From contig PLXT01000027.1 in the NCBI GenBank assembly GCA_003151535.1, forward strand, positions 1 through 17,128: a DNA stretch of 17,128 nt. The letters are read 5' to 3'. Under the pieces are notes generated by a model. The model was not told the origin of the DNA, did not search any database, and was given only the letters and a program-made list of their open reading frames with translations. The stretch comes from Methanobacterium sp. Its GTDB lineage: Archaea; Methanobacteriota; Methanobacteria; Methanobacteriales; Methanobacteriaceae. Positions 6,656 through 14,214 of the stretch are shown here, piece after piece. Made by a program: the position numbers and the translations under genes. Within the stretch, counting starts at the first letter, position 1, and each line of letters begins with the position of its first letter.

Positions 6656-8413
6656 ATGTCAGATATTAAAATTTTACTGGTGGAGGATGAAAGCGTAGAA
6701 GCTATGGAACTCAAACGTACATTAGAATTTTTAGGTTATGAAATCCCATATGTCGCTTCCACTGCTGAAGAAGCTGTAAATAAAGCTTTAGAAATTATGC
6801 CCGAACTTGTTTTGATGGATATAATTCTTAAAGGAGATAGTGATGGTATCGAAGCCGCTTCCAAGATTAAAAAGCTTAATTTACCGCTTATATATTTAAC
6901 TGCTCATTCTGAAGAGCCTACAATTGAAAGGGCTAAACTCACAGAACCCTATGGATATATAATTAAACCTTACAATATTAATGAACTGAAATATACTATA
7001 GAACTCGCACTTTACAAAAATCAGATGGAAAAAGTTTTAAAAGAAAGTGAAAAAAACTATCGTGAGTTGGTTAATAACTCAATGGTTGCTATTTATAAGA
7101 CCAATTTAAAGGGAGATATAATCTTTGCTAACTATGCTATGGCTGAACTGTTTGATTTTGAAAGTATTGAAGCATTGAAAACCAAAACAGCACTACAAAT
7201 CTATAAAAATCCTAAAGACCGTAAAAAGCTCATTCAAAAATTACAAATAACTGGCAGGTTCAGACATCAGAAAGTTGAAATGGTTTTAGAAGGTGGTGAA
7301 ACAATTACCATCCTTCTCAGCGCACATTTAGAAGATAACATCATATCTGGAATGATGATGGACATCACCGAACAAAACAAAGCTAAAAATGAACTTCTTG
7401 AAAGTGAAGATTTTTTGAAAAATATTGTTGAAAATATTCCAAACATGATTTTTATTAAAAGTGCTGACAAACTTAATTTTGAAATGGTTAACAAAGCGGG
7501 GGAAGAATTGATGGGGCATTCCCGAGAAGAATTAATTGGCAAAACGGACTATGATTTTTTCCCAAAAGATGAAGCTGATTTTTTCACACAAAAAGATAGA
7601 GAAGTCCTCCAAAACAAAAAACTATTAGATATACCCGAAGAAACTATTGAAAACAAGAAGTTAGGTCAAAGAATATTACACACCAAGAAAATTCCCATAT
7701 TAGACAAAGAAGGAAATCCTCAATATCTCCTAGGTGTATCTGAAGACATCACCAAACTAAAACAGGGTGAAATAAAAATCAGAAAATCTTTAGATGAAAA
7801 AGAAACTCTTCTCCGTGAGATTCACCACAGAGTCAAAAACAATCTCCAGATAATCGCTAGTTTGCTCCACCTACAAGAATCTACTATAAATGATGGGGAA
7901 TTGGCGAATATTTTGAAAGAAAGTGAAAGTCGAGTCAAAAGCATGGCCATAGTTTACGACAAACTTTACCAATCACCCAATTTCACTGATATCAATTTCA
8001 AGAAATACATCGAAAAACTAGTATACGACATATTATACACTTACGGAATTAAAAAAGGAACCATCAAAGCCCAAATGGATATTGAAGACATCCTTCTTAA
8101 CATTGACACAGCTATACCACTAGGACTCATAATTAACGAATTAATCACCAACAGCGTCAAATATGCCTTCCCCCAAAAACAAGGAAACATAACCCTCCAA
8201 CTCAAATCCCTACCTGAAAAAATGGAAATCACCATAGCCGATGATGGAATAGGAATACCTGAAGACATCAATCTAGAAAATCCAAAAACACTCGGCCTGC
8301 AACTAGTGAATAATTTAGTTGCTCAAATTGATGGTGAAATAGAACTCGACAGAAGCCACGGAACAGAATTTAAAATTACATTCAAAGAATTAAAATATAA
8401 AAAAAGGTTATAA
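6656..8413 (+). CDS. Hybrid sensor histidine kinase: receiver-PAS-PAS-HisKA_2-HATPase
   Basis: A 585-residue cytoplasmic two-component protein without membrane segments. The N-terminal receiver domain (about 3-120) is complete: acidic pair E10/D11, phospho-acceptor D55 in VLMDI, T82 in YLTAHS, and K104 in IIKPY. Two PAS domains follow (about 134-240 and 251-367), the second closing with LLGVSEDIT, and the first with MMMDITEQN. The HisKA_2 box REIHHRVKNNLQIIASLLHLQ (387-407) carries the phosphorylated His, probably H391. The HATPase has N-box LIINELITNS (491-500), G1 DDGIGIP (529-535) and TLGLQLV (545-551). An N-terminal receiver before PAS domains is frequent in Methanobacterium kinases and suggests that the protein receives phosphate from another kinase and then signals on. 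No partner regulator is adjacent. The ATG at 6656 is the natural receiver start; no strong Shine-Dalgarno is seen. Confidence 0.93.
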   Translation: MSDIKILLVEDESVEAMELKRTLEFLGYEIPYVASTAEEAVNKALEIMPELVLMDIILKGDSDGIEAASKIKKLNLPLIYLTAHSEEPTIERAKLTEPYGYIIKPYNINELKYTIELALYKNQMEKVLKESEKNYRELVNNSMVAIYKTNLKGDIIFANYAMAELFDFESIEALKTKTALQIYKNPKDRKKLIQKLQITGRFRHQKVEMVLEGGETITILLSAHLEDNIISGMMMDITEQNKAKNELLESEDFLKNIVENIPNMIFIKSADKLNFEMVNKAGEELMGHSREELIGKTDYDFFPKDEADFFTQKDREVLQNKKLLDIPEETIENKKLGQRILHTKKIPILDKEGNPQYLLGVSEDITKLKQGEIKIRKSLDEKETLLREIHHRVKNNLQIIASLLHLQESTINDGELANILKESESRVKSMAIVYDKLYQSPNFTDINFKKYIEKLVYDILYTYGIKKGTIKAQMDIEDILLNIDTAIPLGLIINELITNSVKYAFPQKQGNITLQLKSLPEKMEITIADDGIGIPEDINLENPKTLGLQLVNNLVAQIDGEIELDRSHGTEFKITFKELKYKKRL

Positions 8414-8847
8414 TGGAATTACTCAATATGAATAATTACGATTATATTCGATAATTATTAATTCTCAATCATAAAAACAGTACCATACTTGGAAATGCTA
8501 TTTTAATTGAATAAAATTTATATGTTTGAGGAGTTATAATATTATGTATATATTTTTATTTTAATTTCAGTGGGTAATTGGGGTTTATAAATGAATATTG
8601 ATAATGATGGAAAAACTTCAGAAGGTGCTGAAGGATGTTATCGAGAGAATACAGTTTGGGATAGATGTACATACTTATTTATGACACTTTAGATGTTTTA
8701 ATATCAAATTTAATCTTTATTATAAACTTTTATCTAATTTTAAGTGAAATTTTAAAAAAATCATTTAGTAGATAGTTATTATAGTTAGGGTATCCTAAAA
8801 TATTAATTAATATTGATAAACAAGATGATGTAATGTTCGGTGATTTT
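8414..8847. other. A+T-rich spacer with one doubtful 33-codon frame
   Basis: The region separates the kinase from the ImmA-like remnant. An open frame on the plus strand at 8591-8692 (start MNIDNDGKTS, end YLFMTL) is preceded by GGGG about 10 nt upstream, but it has no recognisable relatives and may be chance or a gene scrap. T-rich stretches near 8547-8567 could terminate transcription of the kinase. Nothing else is evident. Confidence 0.25.
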
Positions 8848-8934
8848 ATGGCAATATACTAGGTTGAAGTTAATCCGCAGATGTTGATTTGGGCTAGAGA
8901 GGATGCTGGTTATGAAATAGATGAGGTGAATTAA
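8848..8934 (+). pseudogene. N-terminal scrap of an ImmA/IrrE-type (HTH plus metallopeptidase) protein
   Basis: In one frame the sequence reads MAIY-stop-VEVNPQMLIWAREDAGYEIDEVN-stop. The block VNPxMLxWAREdAGy is the characteristic beginning of XRE-HTH/ImmA (DUF955) proteins, which serve as mobile-element or toxin-antitoxin regulators. A TAG at 8860-8862 interrupts the frame and the protein ends after 28 codons, so only the first helix of the HTH survives. Its last codons, GATGAGGTGAATTAA, contain the AGGTGA ribosome binding site used by the next gene, and its stop abuts that gene's TTG start. The recognition rests on a short block, hence moderate confidence. Confidence 0.6.
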
Positions 8935-9678
8935 TTGAAGAATAAAATTACTTCAATAGATGAAACAGGTTCAAATTTTAACCACATAGTCAATCAGTTT
9001 GGATTCTACTCCTCTGTCCTGACGGCAATAATCGCAGCATTATTTTTTATAGCAGGTATCTTGACTCCTGCTAGATCTGGACCATTCGCTCCGGCTGCGA
9101 ACAGTATTACATATCCTTATACTAATGTGGCAGCGTTTATTCCCAATGATTATCTATGGCTTTATCCAGGAATTCTTTTGGCGCTGATATTTGTCGTGCT
9201 GATGGTTTGTATCCATTACTACGCCGCCAATGACAAAAAGATATTCAGTCAGATAGCCTTGTCGTTTGCATTGATCTATGCGACTGTAATCAGTATAGAC
9301 TACTTCATTCAGTTTACTATAGTTATACCTAGCATCTTAAGCGGGGAGACAGCAGGTCTCTCATTGTTCACCCAGTATAATCCTCATGGGATTTTCATTG
9401 CTCTTGAAGGTCTAGGATACTTTATGATGAGTGTAGCTTTCCTTTTTGCTGCAGCTGTTTTCGCTGGAGGAAAGGTGGAGCGTGCCATTCGATGGCTTTT
9501 CGTTGCGAGCTTTATTTTAGCCATCGTGTCTTTTACCGTTCTTTCTTTGTTGAAATATGATATTGTAGCATTTGAAGTTACCATCCTAACCATAAACTGG
9601 ACAGTATTGATAGTTTCAGGCATTCTGCTTAGTGTTTTGTTCAGACGAGCAGGACAGAGAGAGAAAAAAAGGAATTAA
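8935..9678 (+). CDS. Six-helix membrane protein of unknown function
   Basis: A 247-residue hydrophobic protein with about six TM helices at roughly 22-43, 74-96, 104-132, 152-177, 185-206 and 214-236. A loop after helix 1 contains PARSGPFAPAANSITYPYTNVAAFIPNDYLW; the YPYTNVAAFIPNDYLWLYPGI stretch looks like the conserved core of a small uncharacterised membrane family found in methanogens and bacteria, though I cannot name it. The C-terminus is a basic tail (FRRAGQREKKRN), predicting a cytoplasmic end. The start is TTG 8935, chosen because AGGTGA (8924-8929) lies 5 nt upstream; there is no ATG near. Codons such as GCG, CTG and GCC are more frequent than in neighbouring genes and the gene is visibly less A+T-rich, suggesting recent acquisition. 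It sits behind an ImmA-like scrap and before a tRNA. The function is unknown. Confidence 0.8.
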   Translation: MKNKITSIDETGSNFNHIVNQFGFYSSVLTAIIAALFFIAGILTPARSGPFAPAANSITYPYTNVAAFIPNDYLWLYPGILLALIFVVLMVCIHYYAANDKKIFSQIALSFALIYATVISIDYFIQFTIVIPSILSGETAGLSLFTQYNPHGIFIALEGLGYFMMSVAFLFAAAVFAGGKVERAIRWLFVASFILAIVSFTVLSLLKYDIVAFEVTILTINWTVLIVSGILLSVLFRRAGQREKKRN

Positions 9679-9766
9679 ACATATTTATTTATGGTAATAC
9701 TATATACGACAACAAGAACCAATAATTAATATGGTAATCTTCAACCATTAGAGTATATAGCATATA

Positions 9767-9851
<85 letters not shown>

Positions 9852-10017
9852 CAGTTTTAAAATAGAATTTATTAGAATATTAACTACTAAGATACATCTT
9901 AAAACTAACAGCACCTATGATTAAATGACATAGTCAATATCTAACTATATGAATAATGAGTGCATATATGAGTAATCGTATTCATTTATAAGTAAAGTCA
10001 TATATTGTATGTTTAGT

Positions 10018-10356
10018 CTATAGCAACATATCAGAATACTTCCATAGGTCATTGTATCCTAATTTTTCTAGTTTTATTAAATCTTTAGGATTGTAATCTG
10101 TTCCGTTGGCAGAATCCTCTTTGGTGCAGCTGTTGAAATCCCCCATTATCATTATATTTTTATCGATATTCTTCTCGGGATTTTTTTGTAAAATTAATCT
10201 TTTAAGCTGATTATAATATCTATCCGACATTTTATGATGAGCTTCTTGGAATCTGAATTTTGGTTTTTTAACAGGTGACCAGTTTTTCAAAATCGAGTTT
10301 TCATCTAATTTTAATAAAGTGATAGGTTTAGGTATTTCTAATATTTTTTGAACCAT
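10018..10356 (-). CDS. Fragment joining a PUA/EVE-like tail to an EEP nuclease piece
   Basis: A 112-residue open frame made of two recognisable parts. Residues 6-54 (EIPKPITLLKLDENSILKNW and onward) resemble the closing half of PUA-like EVE-type domains, which read modified bases and typically have PIxLxxLKxxPILKxW. Residues 67-105 contain IMIMGDFNS, the GDFN metal-binding motif of the endonuclease/exonuclease/phosphatase (EEP) fold, and later GYNDLWKY, the late EEP block that should be followed by RYTWY and a catalytic His. That final block is missing: the frame stops after DMLL. The upstream half is present only as frameshifted sequence (10357-10578), so I regard this as the tail of a broken gene. 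A related copy lies at 16745-16938 on the same strand. Whether the two domains belonged to one protein originally is unclear. Confidence 0.5.
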   Translation of the reverse strand: MVQKILEIPKPITLLKLDENSILKNWSPVKKPKFRFQEAHHKMSDRYYNQLKRLILQKNPEKNIDKNIMIMGDFNSCTKEDSANGTDYNPKDLIKLEKLGYNDLWKYSDMLL

Positions 10357-10578
10357 TATAGCCTGACGATTCTATTTTTTCTAATTCCTTGATCTTTAAA
10401 GGGATCAGTAATGGCATTTAATAAGAATTCAATGCTACTATAGGAGCTCCAGTATAAACTGCGATTATATTTCCTTTTTTTTAACATCTTTATGACTATT
10501 CCATTTTATTTTATTAAGTTCTTTAAGTTCAAAGTAAAAATCTTTATTTATAAAACAAAAGTCCAATACATTTAACAT
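10357..10578 (-). pseudogene. Frameshifted PUA/EVE-like N-terminal remnant
   Basis: From ATG 10578 the minus strand reads MLNVLDFCFINKDFYFELKE and on to NKIKWNSHKDVKKK, then stops at 10465. Starting in the A-run opposite 10475-10482, another frame continues GNIIAVYTGAPIVALNS, and a third continues LLNAITDPFKDQGIRKN. The order tryptophan-SHK-D-KKGN-I-x-VYTGAP is that of EVE/PUA-like domains (usual form W-x-RHKDEIKxGDxV). At least two single-base shifts and a third before ATG 10356 break the gene, one of them in an A8 run. It continues into the 10018-10356 frame and is surely non-functional as it stands. The domain assignment is by pattern memory only. Confidence 0.5.
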
Positions 10579-10666
10579 CCGCTTATCTAACTAATTAAAA
10601 ATATTTTTTCTGGTTAGATTTATTATTAATAAGAAATTTTGTTCATTTTATCTTATATTTTACAAT

Positions 10667-13114
10667 TTATTTATCCATCAAATTCCAATTTATGTGGCCA
10701 CAATTGCATTTGACAGCTTCTGCACGGGGTCCGTTGATAACCAAGTGTATAAAAGTACCGCATTTTTCGCATTGGAAAATTGAAAATAGGTCATGGAATG
10801 TTTCAACTACTGGTTTGAAGTCTTCGAGTGTGAAATCAGCCCCTTCATTATAATGTACAGCGGGATTTACCAACCATCTTTCTGCATTTATTTTATCGAA
10901 TACTCCCTTAGAATAGATTTCTATATCCTTCAATTTCTCTAATTCCTCAGTATTTCCCCATGAGTTAGCAGCTTTTTTAGCATGTTTCAGCTGGCTATTA
11001 TATTCATTCATTGCTCCACTCAATAAATCTCCCAATTCATATTGGCCATTAAATTTGAACCTAACTGGAGCTTGTAGGGATGCGCAAACTTGGCTGAAAT
11101 ATTCTTCAGAACCTCTTCTGAGTTTGGCAGCAGCTGAAGGAATGTCATTTCTCTCAAGATCATAATCTACACCCTCCCATATATCACCCATTATATTCAT
11201 TGAAGGACCGTTTTCAATAGTCCAGTTCGAAAATTCTATCCTATTTTTTGATTGTATAACACCTTCTGATTGGAGTTGCCTTGCCCATGTCTGGTCATGG
11301 GTGGTAATAAAGAATTGTCTTCCCTTGAAGAAGTTAGCTAGCAAATTACATATCTCTCTTCTGTGCGGTGCATCAACACTCATCATCACATCATCCAAGA
11401 TTATTAGATCAATAAATCCTTGGGTAAGTCTCTCAGCCAGTGCAAGATATAAGCAAATGCCCATACTGTCCTGGTGTCCTTCACTGTGAAGTGCATGGGG
11501 AGGATTTACTCCTCTTCCATGAAAATCGACCTTAAAGTCCACACCTGCGCCTTCTGATACTAAAAGGGCATCAAACTCTATTTCGTCAATTCCATGCAGT
11601 TCCCTGTAGAGCTCTACAAAACGATCCTTGATTTCTGCAAATAAATTATTTAAAATTGAGTTTCTGGACTCTAAAAACGTGTTTAAAAGAATTTCACCTT
11701 TTTTATATGATTCAAACGATTTATCACAATCATTTGTGGATTTTTCATAATTTTTGAGGTTTTCCTCAAGTCTGGTTAAATTATCCCAAGCTGTTTGCTC
11801 TTTTGATGGTTCTGGAGAAATTTCAATCGCAGCAGAATAGATAGTATCCAAAATAGCTGGTAAATTCACTGGTGCTAAAAGAACTTCTACTAAGTGAATA
11901 TTAAATTTGGGATCAGGATATTTATCATCTTCAAGAACAGATAAAAATATATCTAAATCATTAATCCAATTCTTCAAAATGTTTATTTCTTCCTTTAATT
12001 CTAATATTTCAGCTGATTTAGTTATCTCATACAAAATTGCAAGTACATGATTAACTTCTAAGATTAAATTGTCTGATAATTTAATCATTCTATCCAATTT
12101 TTCTGCTGCATCTGTTAGAACTTCTATCTTATTTTCTAAATGGTCCTTAAGATTCCCGGTTTCCCATAAAGTATCACAAAGTGGACAGCTACCTTCAGGA
12201 CCCAATAAATCCAATCCTAATCTGGTTAGTTTAAGATGATCCAACGCATCTCCTATATTGTGGTCAGAAGATATTTTAGTCTTTAGGTCACGTAATTCAA
12301 AGTCTATATTGCCTATATTCTTTCTATTTCTATCTGATTTTATATTCTGAAGATTATCAAGATCATTTTTTAATAATTGAGTGTTTATTCCCATATCGGA
12401 GGGTAAAACTTGAGGTGCTATATCTTCTTTTAATATATCTGATTTAAGTTCTTCTAAGGGTATTCCGCCTAAAATTTTCCTATTTAAATTTACAAAATCA
12501 AGTATTTTCTCTTCATCAAAATTTTTTATTCCAATATTCGAATTAATAGCTGCAGATATAGTATTCAAAGAACTTCTAGCTGCATCATAATTATTTTTTA
12601 GTGTATTTCTGACTTTTACCAGTTTACTACGTGTTTCTTCAACATCTGTGATCTTGAGAAGACTTTGTATCTGTTTACCACGTGTACCAGAATCGGCATT
12701 GACGTAGTTAAGTATCTCACGTCTGGTTAAAACATGCTGGCCTCGACTTGCAAGTTCTAAAACGGGTTTTATGATATCCATTACTGAATCATCACATATT
12801 AATTCATTTGGGGTTGCAAGGTTTCGTTTAATTTCAACCGGCTCTTCGAAACCATGAATCTGGACTTTTGCCATGATATCTGAATCTTCGGGTGAATAAT
12901 CAACATGATGGCCATGTTTTTTTAATGTAATTCCTTTGGTTCCTTTACCTGTCATACGGGATATCTGTCCGGTTAGTAGAAAATCTAATGCATCCACAAC
13001 AGCACTTTTACCCGAGCCATTAGGACCATAGATCAAGAAATTTTTTCCATCTGGCTTAATTGAAAGGTTTATAATCCCTCTAAAATTATGAATCTTAAGC
13101 TCAAGCAGTTTCAT
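10667..13114 (-). CDS. SMC/Rad50-like AAA ATPase with HEPN-like region and C-terminal zinc ribbon
   Basis: An 815-residue ATPase of the RecF/SbcC/SMC group. The N-terminal half-site begins KLLELKIHNFRGI with Walker A GPNGSGKS (30-37). Helical, probably coiled-coil, arms (about 150-300 and 320-500) surround CPLC (310-313), a Rad50-style zinc-hook motif placed near the arm apex. The C-terminal half-site has an ABC-like signature HSEGHQDS (543-550), Walker B LIILDDV (570-576) with Asp where Glu is usual, D-loop SVDAPHR and H606 in TTHD. Then comes a helical region (about 650-780) with ERWLVNPAVHYN (745-756), similar to the HEPN/Abi-C-like tails of defence ATPases, and finally CEKC...CNC (782-805), a zinc ribbon. 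It likely senses or handles nucleic acid and may have RNase activity. An upstream small gene ends 11 nt before it, and its AGGTG site overlaps that gene's stop, so they are cotranslated. No named system was matched. Confidence 0.85.
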   Translation of the reverse strand: MKLLELKIHNFRGIINLSIKPDGKNFLIYGPNGSGKSAVVDALDFLLTGQISRMTGKGTKGITLKKHGHHVDYSPEDSDIMAKVQIHGFEEPVEIKRNLATPNELICDDSVMDIIKPVLELASRGQHVLTRREILNYVNADSGTRGKQIQSLLKITDVEETRSKLVKVRNTLKNNYDAARSSLNTISAAINSNIGIKNFDEEKILDFVNLNRKILGGIPLEELKSDILKEDIAPQVLPSDMGINTQLLKNDLDNLQNIKSDRNRKNIGNIDFELRDLKTKISSDHNIGDALDHLKLTRLGLDLLGPEGSCPLCDTLWETGNLKDHLENKIEVLTDAAEKLDRMIKLSDNLILEVNHVLAILYEITKSAEILELKEEINILKNWINDLDIFLSVLEDDKYPDPKFNIHLVEVLLAPVNLPAILDTIYSAAIEISPEPSKEQTAWDNLTRLEENLKNYEKSTNDCDKSFESYKKGEILLNTFLESRNSILNNLFAEIKDRFVELYRELHGIDEIEFDALLVSEGAGVDFKVDFHGRGVNPPHALHSEGHQDSMGICLYLALAERLTQGFIDLIILDDVMMSVDAPHRREICNLLANFFKGRQFFITTHDQTWARQLQSEGVIQSKNRIEFSNWTIENGPSMNIMGDIWEGVDYDLERNDIPSAAAKLRRGSEEYFSQVCASLQAPVRFKFNGQYELGDLLSGAMNEYNSQLKHAKKAANSWGNTEELEKLKDIEIYSKGVFDKINAERWLVNPAVHYNEGADFTLEDFKPVVETFHDLFSIFQCEKCGTFIHLVINGPRAEAVKCNCGHINWNLMDK

Positions 13115-13125
13115 AAAAAAAACAC

Positions 13126-13314
13126 CTAACCATTTAAAAGATCAATAATGTCATTAGGAATTATCATCCCAGCTTTAACCATGGAATCTATCTTTTCAAC
13201 TGTTTCCAAGTTAAACTCAGGATTAATCTTAAGTTTCTTAATGGTTTCTGCCCAAACATCCTCTAAAACAGTTTTTGGAACCTTTAAACTTTCTTCTATA
13301 ATATAAACCCCCAT
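13126..13314 (-). CDS. Small protein of unknown function coupled to the SMC-like ATPase
   Basis: A 62-residue soluble protein beginning MGVYIIEESLKVPKTVLEDV and ending NDIIDLLNG, predicted mostly helical and mildly acidic, without cysteines or membrane segments. I recognise no family. It is the first gene of a two-gene unit: its TAG stop forms part of the AGGTG site of the ATPase gene 11 nt downstream. The ATG at 13314 is preferred over a TTG at 13362 (16 residues longer), because a TATA box at 13338-13345 predicts transcription start near 13315, which would give a leaderless mRNA starting at this ATG. Small first genes of this kind in ATPase-centred defence units act as adaptor, inhibitor or antitoxin subunits; for this one that is inference from position alone. 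Confidence 0.65.
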   Translation of the reverse strand: MGVYIIEESLKVPKTVLEDVWAETIKKLKINPEFNLETVEKIDSMVKAGMIIPNDIIDLLNG

Positions 13315-13337
13315 TATATTTATAAAAAATAAATCCC

Positions 13338-13345
13338 ATTTATAC
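13338..13345 (-). promoter_or_regulatory. TATA box of the small-protein/ATPase operon
   Basis: GTATAAAT on the minus strand, with its centre about 27 bp before ATG 13314, predicts a leaderless or nearly leaderless transcript. A second TATA-like string (TTTATAAATATAATGG) lies too close to the ATG to serve it. Positions 13363-13645 otherwise show only A+T-rich DNA. Confidence 0.45.
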
Positions 13346-13645
13346 TCTGAGTTATAATGCAACTTTCTAATAAATTTTATTATTAATAAATTTCTATTAA
13401 AAATTTTTCTTTCTCTTAAATTTGAATATAAACATATTTATTAGTAAAAATAGTATATCTATCATATGAGCGATGATGCAATAGGGATTTAATGCTTGTA
13501 ATTCGATTTAGATAATCCTCCCTAAAAAAAAAATTATATTAACAAAATTTGTGATAGAATAATGAGGCCATGAATTCTAAGATAATTTGAAACAGAATTA
13601 TTTATTGAATAAATTATTAGATTACTATCTGGTAAAACTAGGTCA

Positions 13646-13870
13646 GTGATTATAACGATAGAAAACACCCCTACATCAGGAATTTGGTTTTTCATACCAT
13701 ATTATATATTTTGGTCTATTATTTTGTTTTTGATTATCTTTAGTCTTTACAAATCTAAAAATAATAAAAATAAACCCCGTTCACACAATGGTCAAAGAAG
13801 ATCTAATAGATCTAATAGACGGGGATTATTTAGAGGATCTGGATTTAGATTGTGGTGGTTTCGATGGTAA
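13646..13870 (+). CDS. Small single-pass membrane protein with Arg/Trp-rich tail (doubtful)
   Basis: A 74-codon frame from GTG 13646. Residues about 12-36 (GIWFFIPYYIFWSIILFLIIFSLY) form one TM helix, followed by a very basic tail: KSKNNKNKPRS, then RRSNRSNRRGLFRGSGFR and LWWFRW at the end. The 9-bp tandem AGATCTAAT (13799-13816) encodes the RSN repeat. The ribosome site AGGT is only two bases from the start, which is weak. The C-terminal third overlaps a second open frame (13788-13886, ATG start, acidic, reading MVKEDLIDLIDGDYLEDLDL then DCGGFDGKY) that stays more nearly open in the repeated copy at 16247, whereas the basic frame is broken there. So the TM part may be real while the basic tail could be out-of-frame reading. 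I recognise no family. Confidence 0.4.
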   Translation: MIITIENTPTSGIWFFIPYYIFWSIILFLIIFSLYKSKNNKNKPRSHNGQRRSNRSNRRGLFRGSGFRLWWFRW

Positions 13871-14098
13871 ATACATGAATATCTAATATAATCTGAATTA
13901 TTATAGAATATAACACTTATAAAATTATTTTGGATGTGGGGAGGTTGTTTTGGTGGTTTATTTAATCTGTAACAAATGTAAAAAACTATTATGAACTTCA
14001 ACTTGATGAATCTCCAGAGGATTTTGATCTAGATTGTAAATGTGGGGGAAAATTAGAACTTAAAGATATAATTACTCAAAAAAGGTTTACAGATGATA
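13821..14098 (+). repeat. Left copy of a ~270-bp direct repeat flanking the FUSC gene
   Basis: The sequence from GGGGATTATTTA through TTTACAGATGAT recurs at 16247-16508 in the same direction, with many substitutions and several small indels but long shared stretches, for example GTGGTTTCGATGGTAAATAC and ACTATTATGAACTTCAAC. It contains the end of the 13646 frame and most of the zinc-ribbon gene. The two copies enclose the FUSC gene completely. Confidence 0.88.
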
Positions 14099-14214
14099 AA
14101 CTACCCATAAAATTTACTAAAAAAGATCTAGAGTTTGTCGAGAAAATTCGAAAACATAATAATAACGAAAATGAAAATATTTATAATATAAAGTTAATGA
14201 GGAATTTAATTTGA
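13953..14214 (+). pseudogene. Small zinc-ribbon protein gene with one A too many
   Basis: From GTG 13953, preceded by a strong GGAGGT (13940-13945, 7 nt away), the frame reads MVYLICNKCKK and then meets TGA. Dropping one A from the six-A run at 13980-13985 restores NYYELQLDESPEDFDLDC, KCGGKLELKDII and on through FTKKDLEFVEKIRKHN to a TGA at 14212-14214. The corrected protein would be about 86 residues: a CxxC...CxCGG zinc ribbon of the type frequent in Methanobacterium proteins (YLxCxKCxxYYELQPGES), followed by a charged helical tail. Its stop overlaps the TTG start of the FUSC gene, so the two were coupled. Either the gene is a fresh pseudogene, or the extra A is a base-calling error in a homopolymer. 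The right-hand copy has five A at this site but is broken elsewhere. Confidence 0.75.

Noticed and set aside
13980..13985. Programmed frameshift at the six-A run of the zinc-ribbon gene
   Set aside because: Restoring the frame needs a +1 (or -2) shift at a simple A-run, no stimulatory structure is evident, and the duplicate has the normal five A; mutation or error is simpler.
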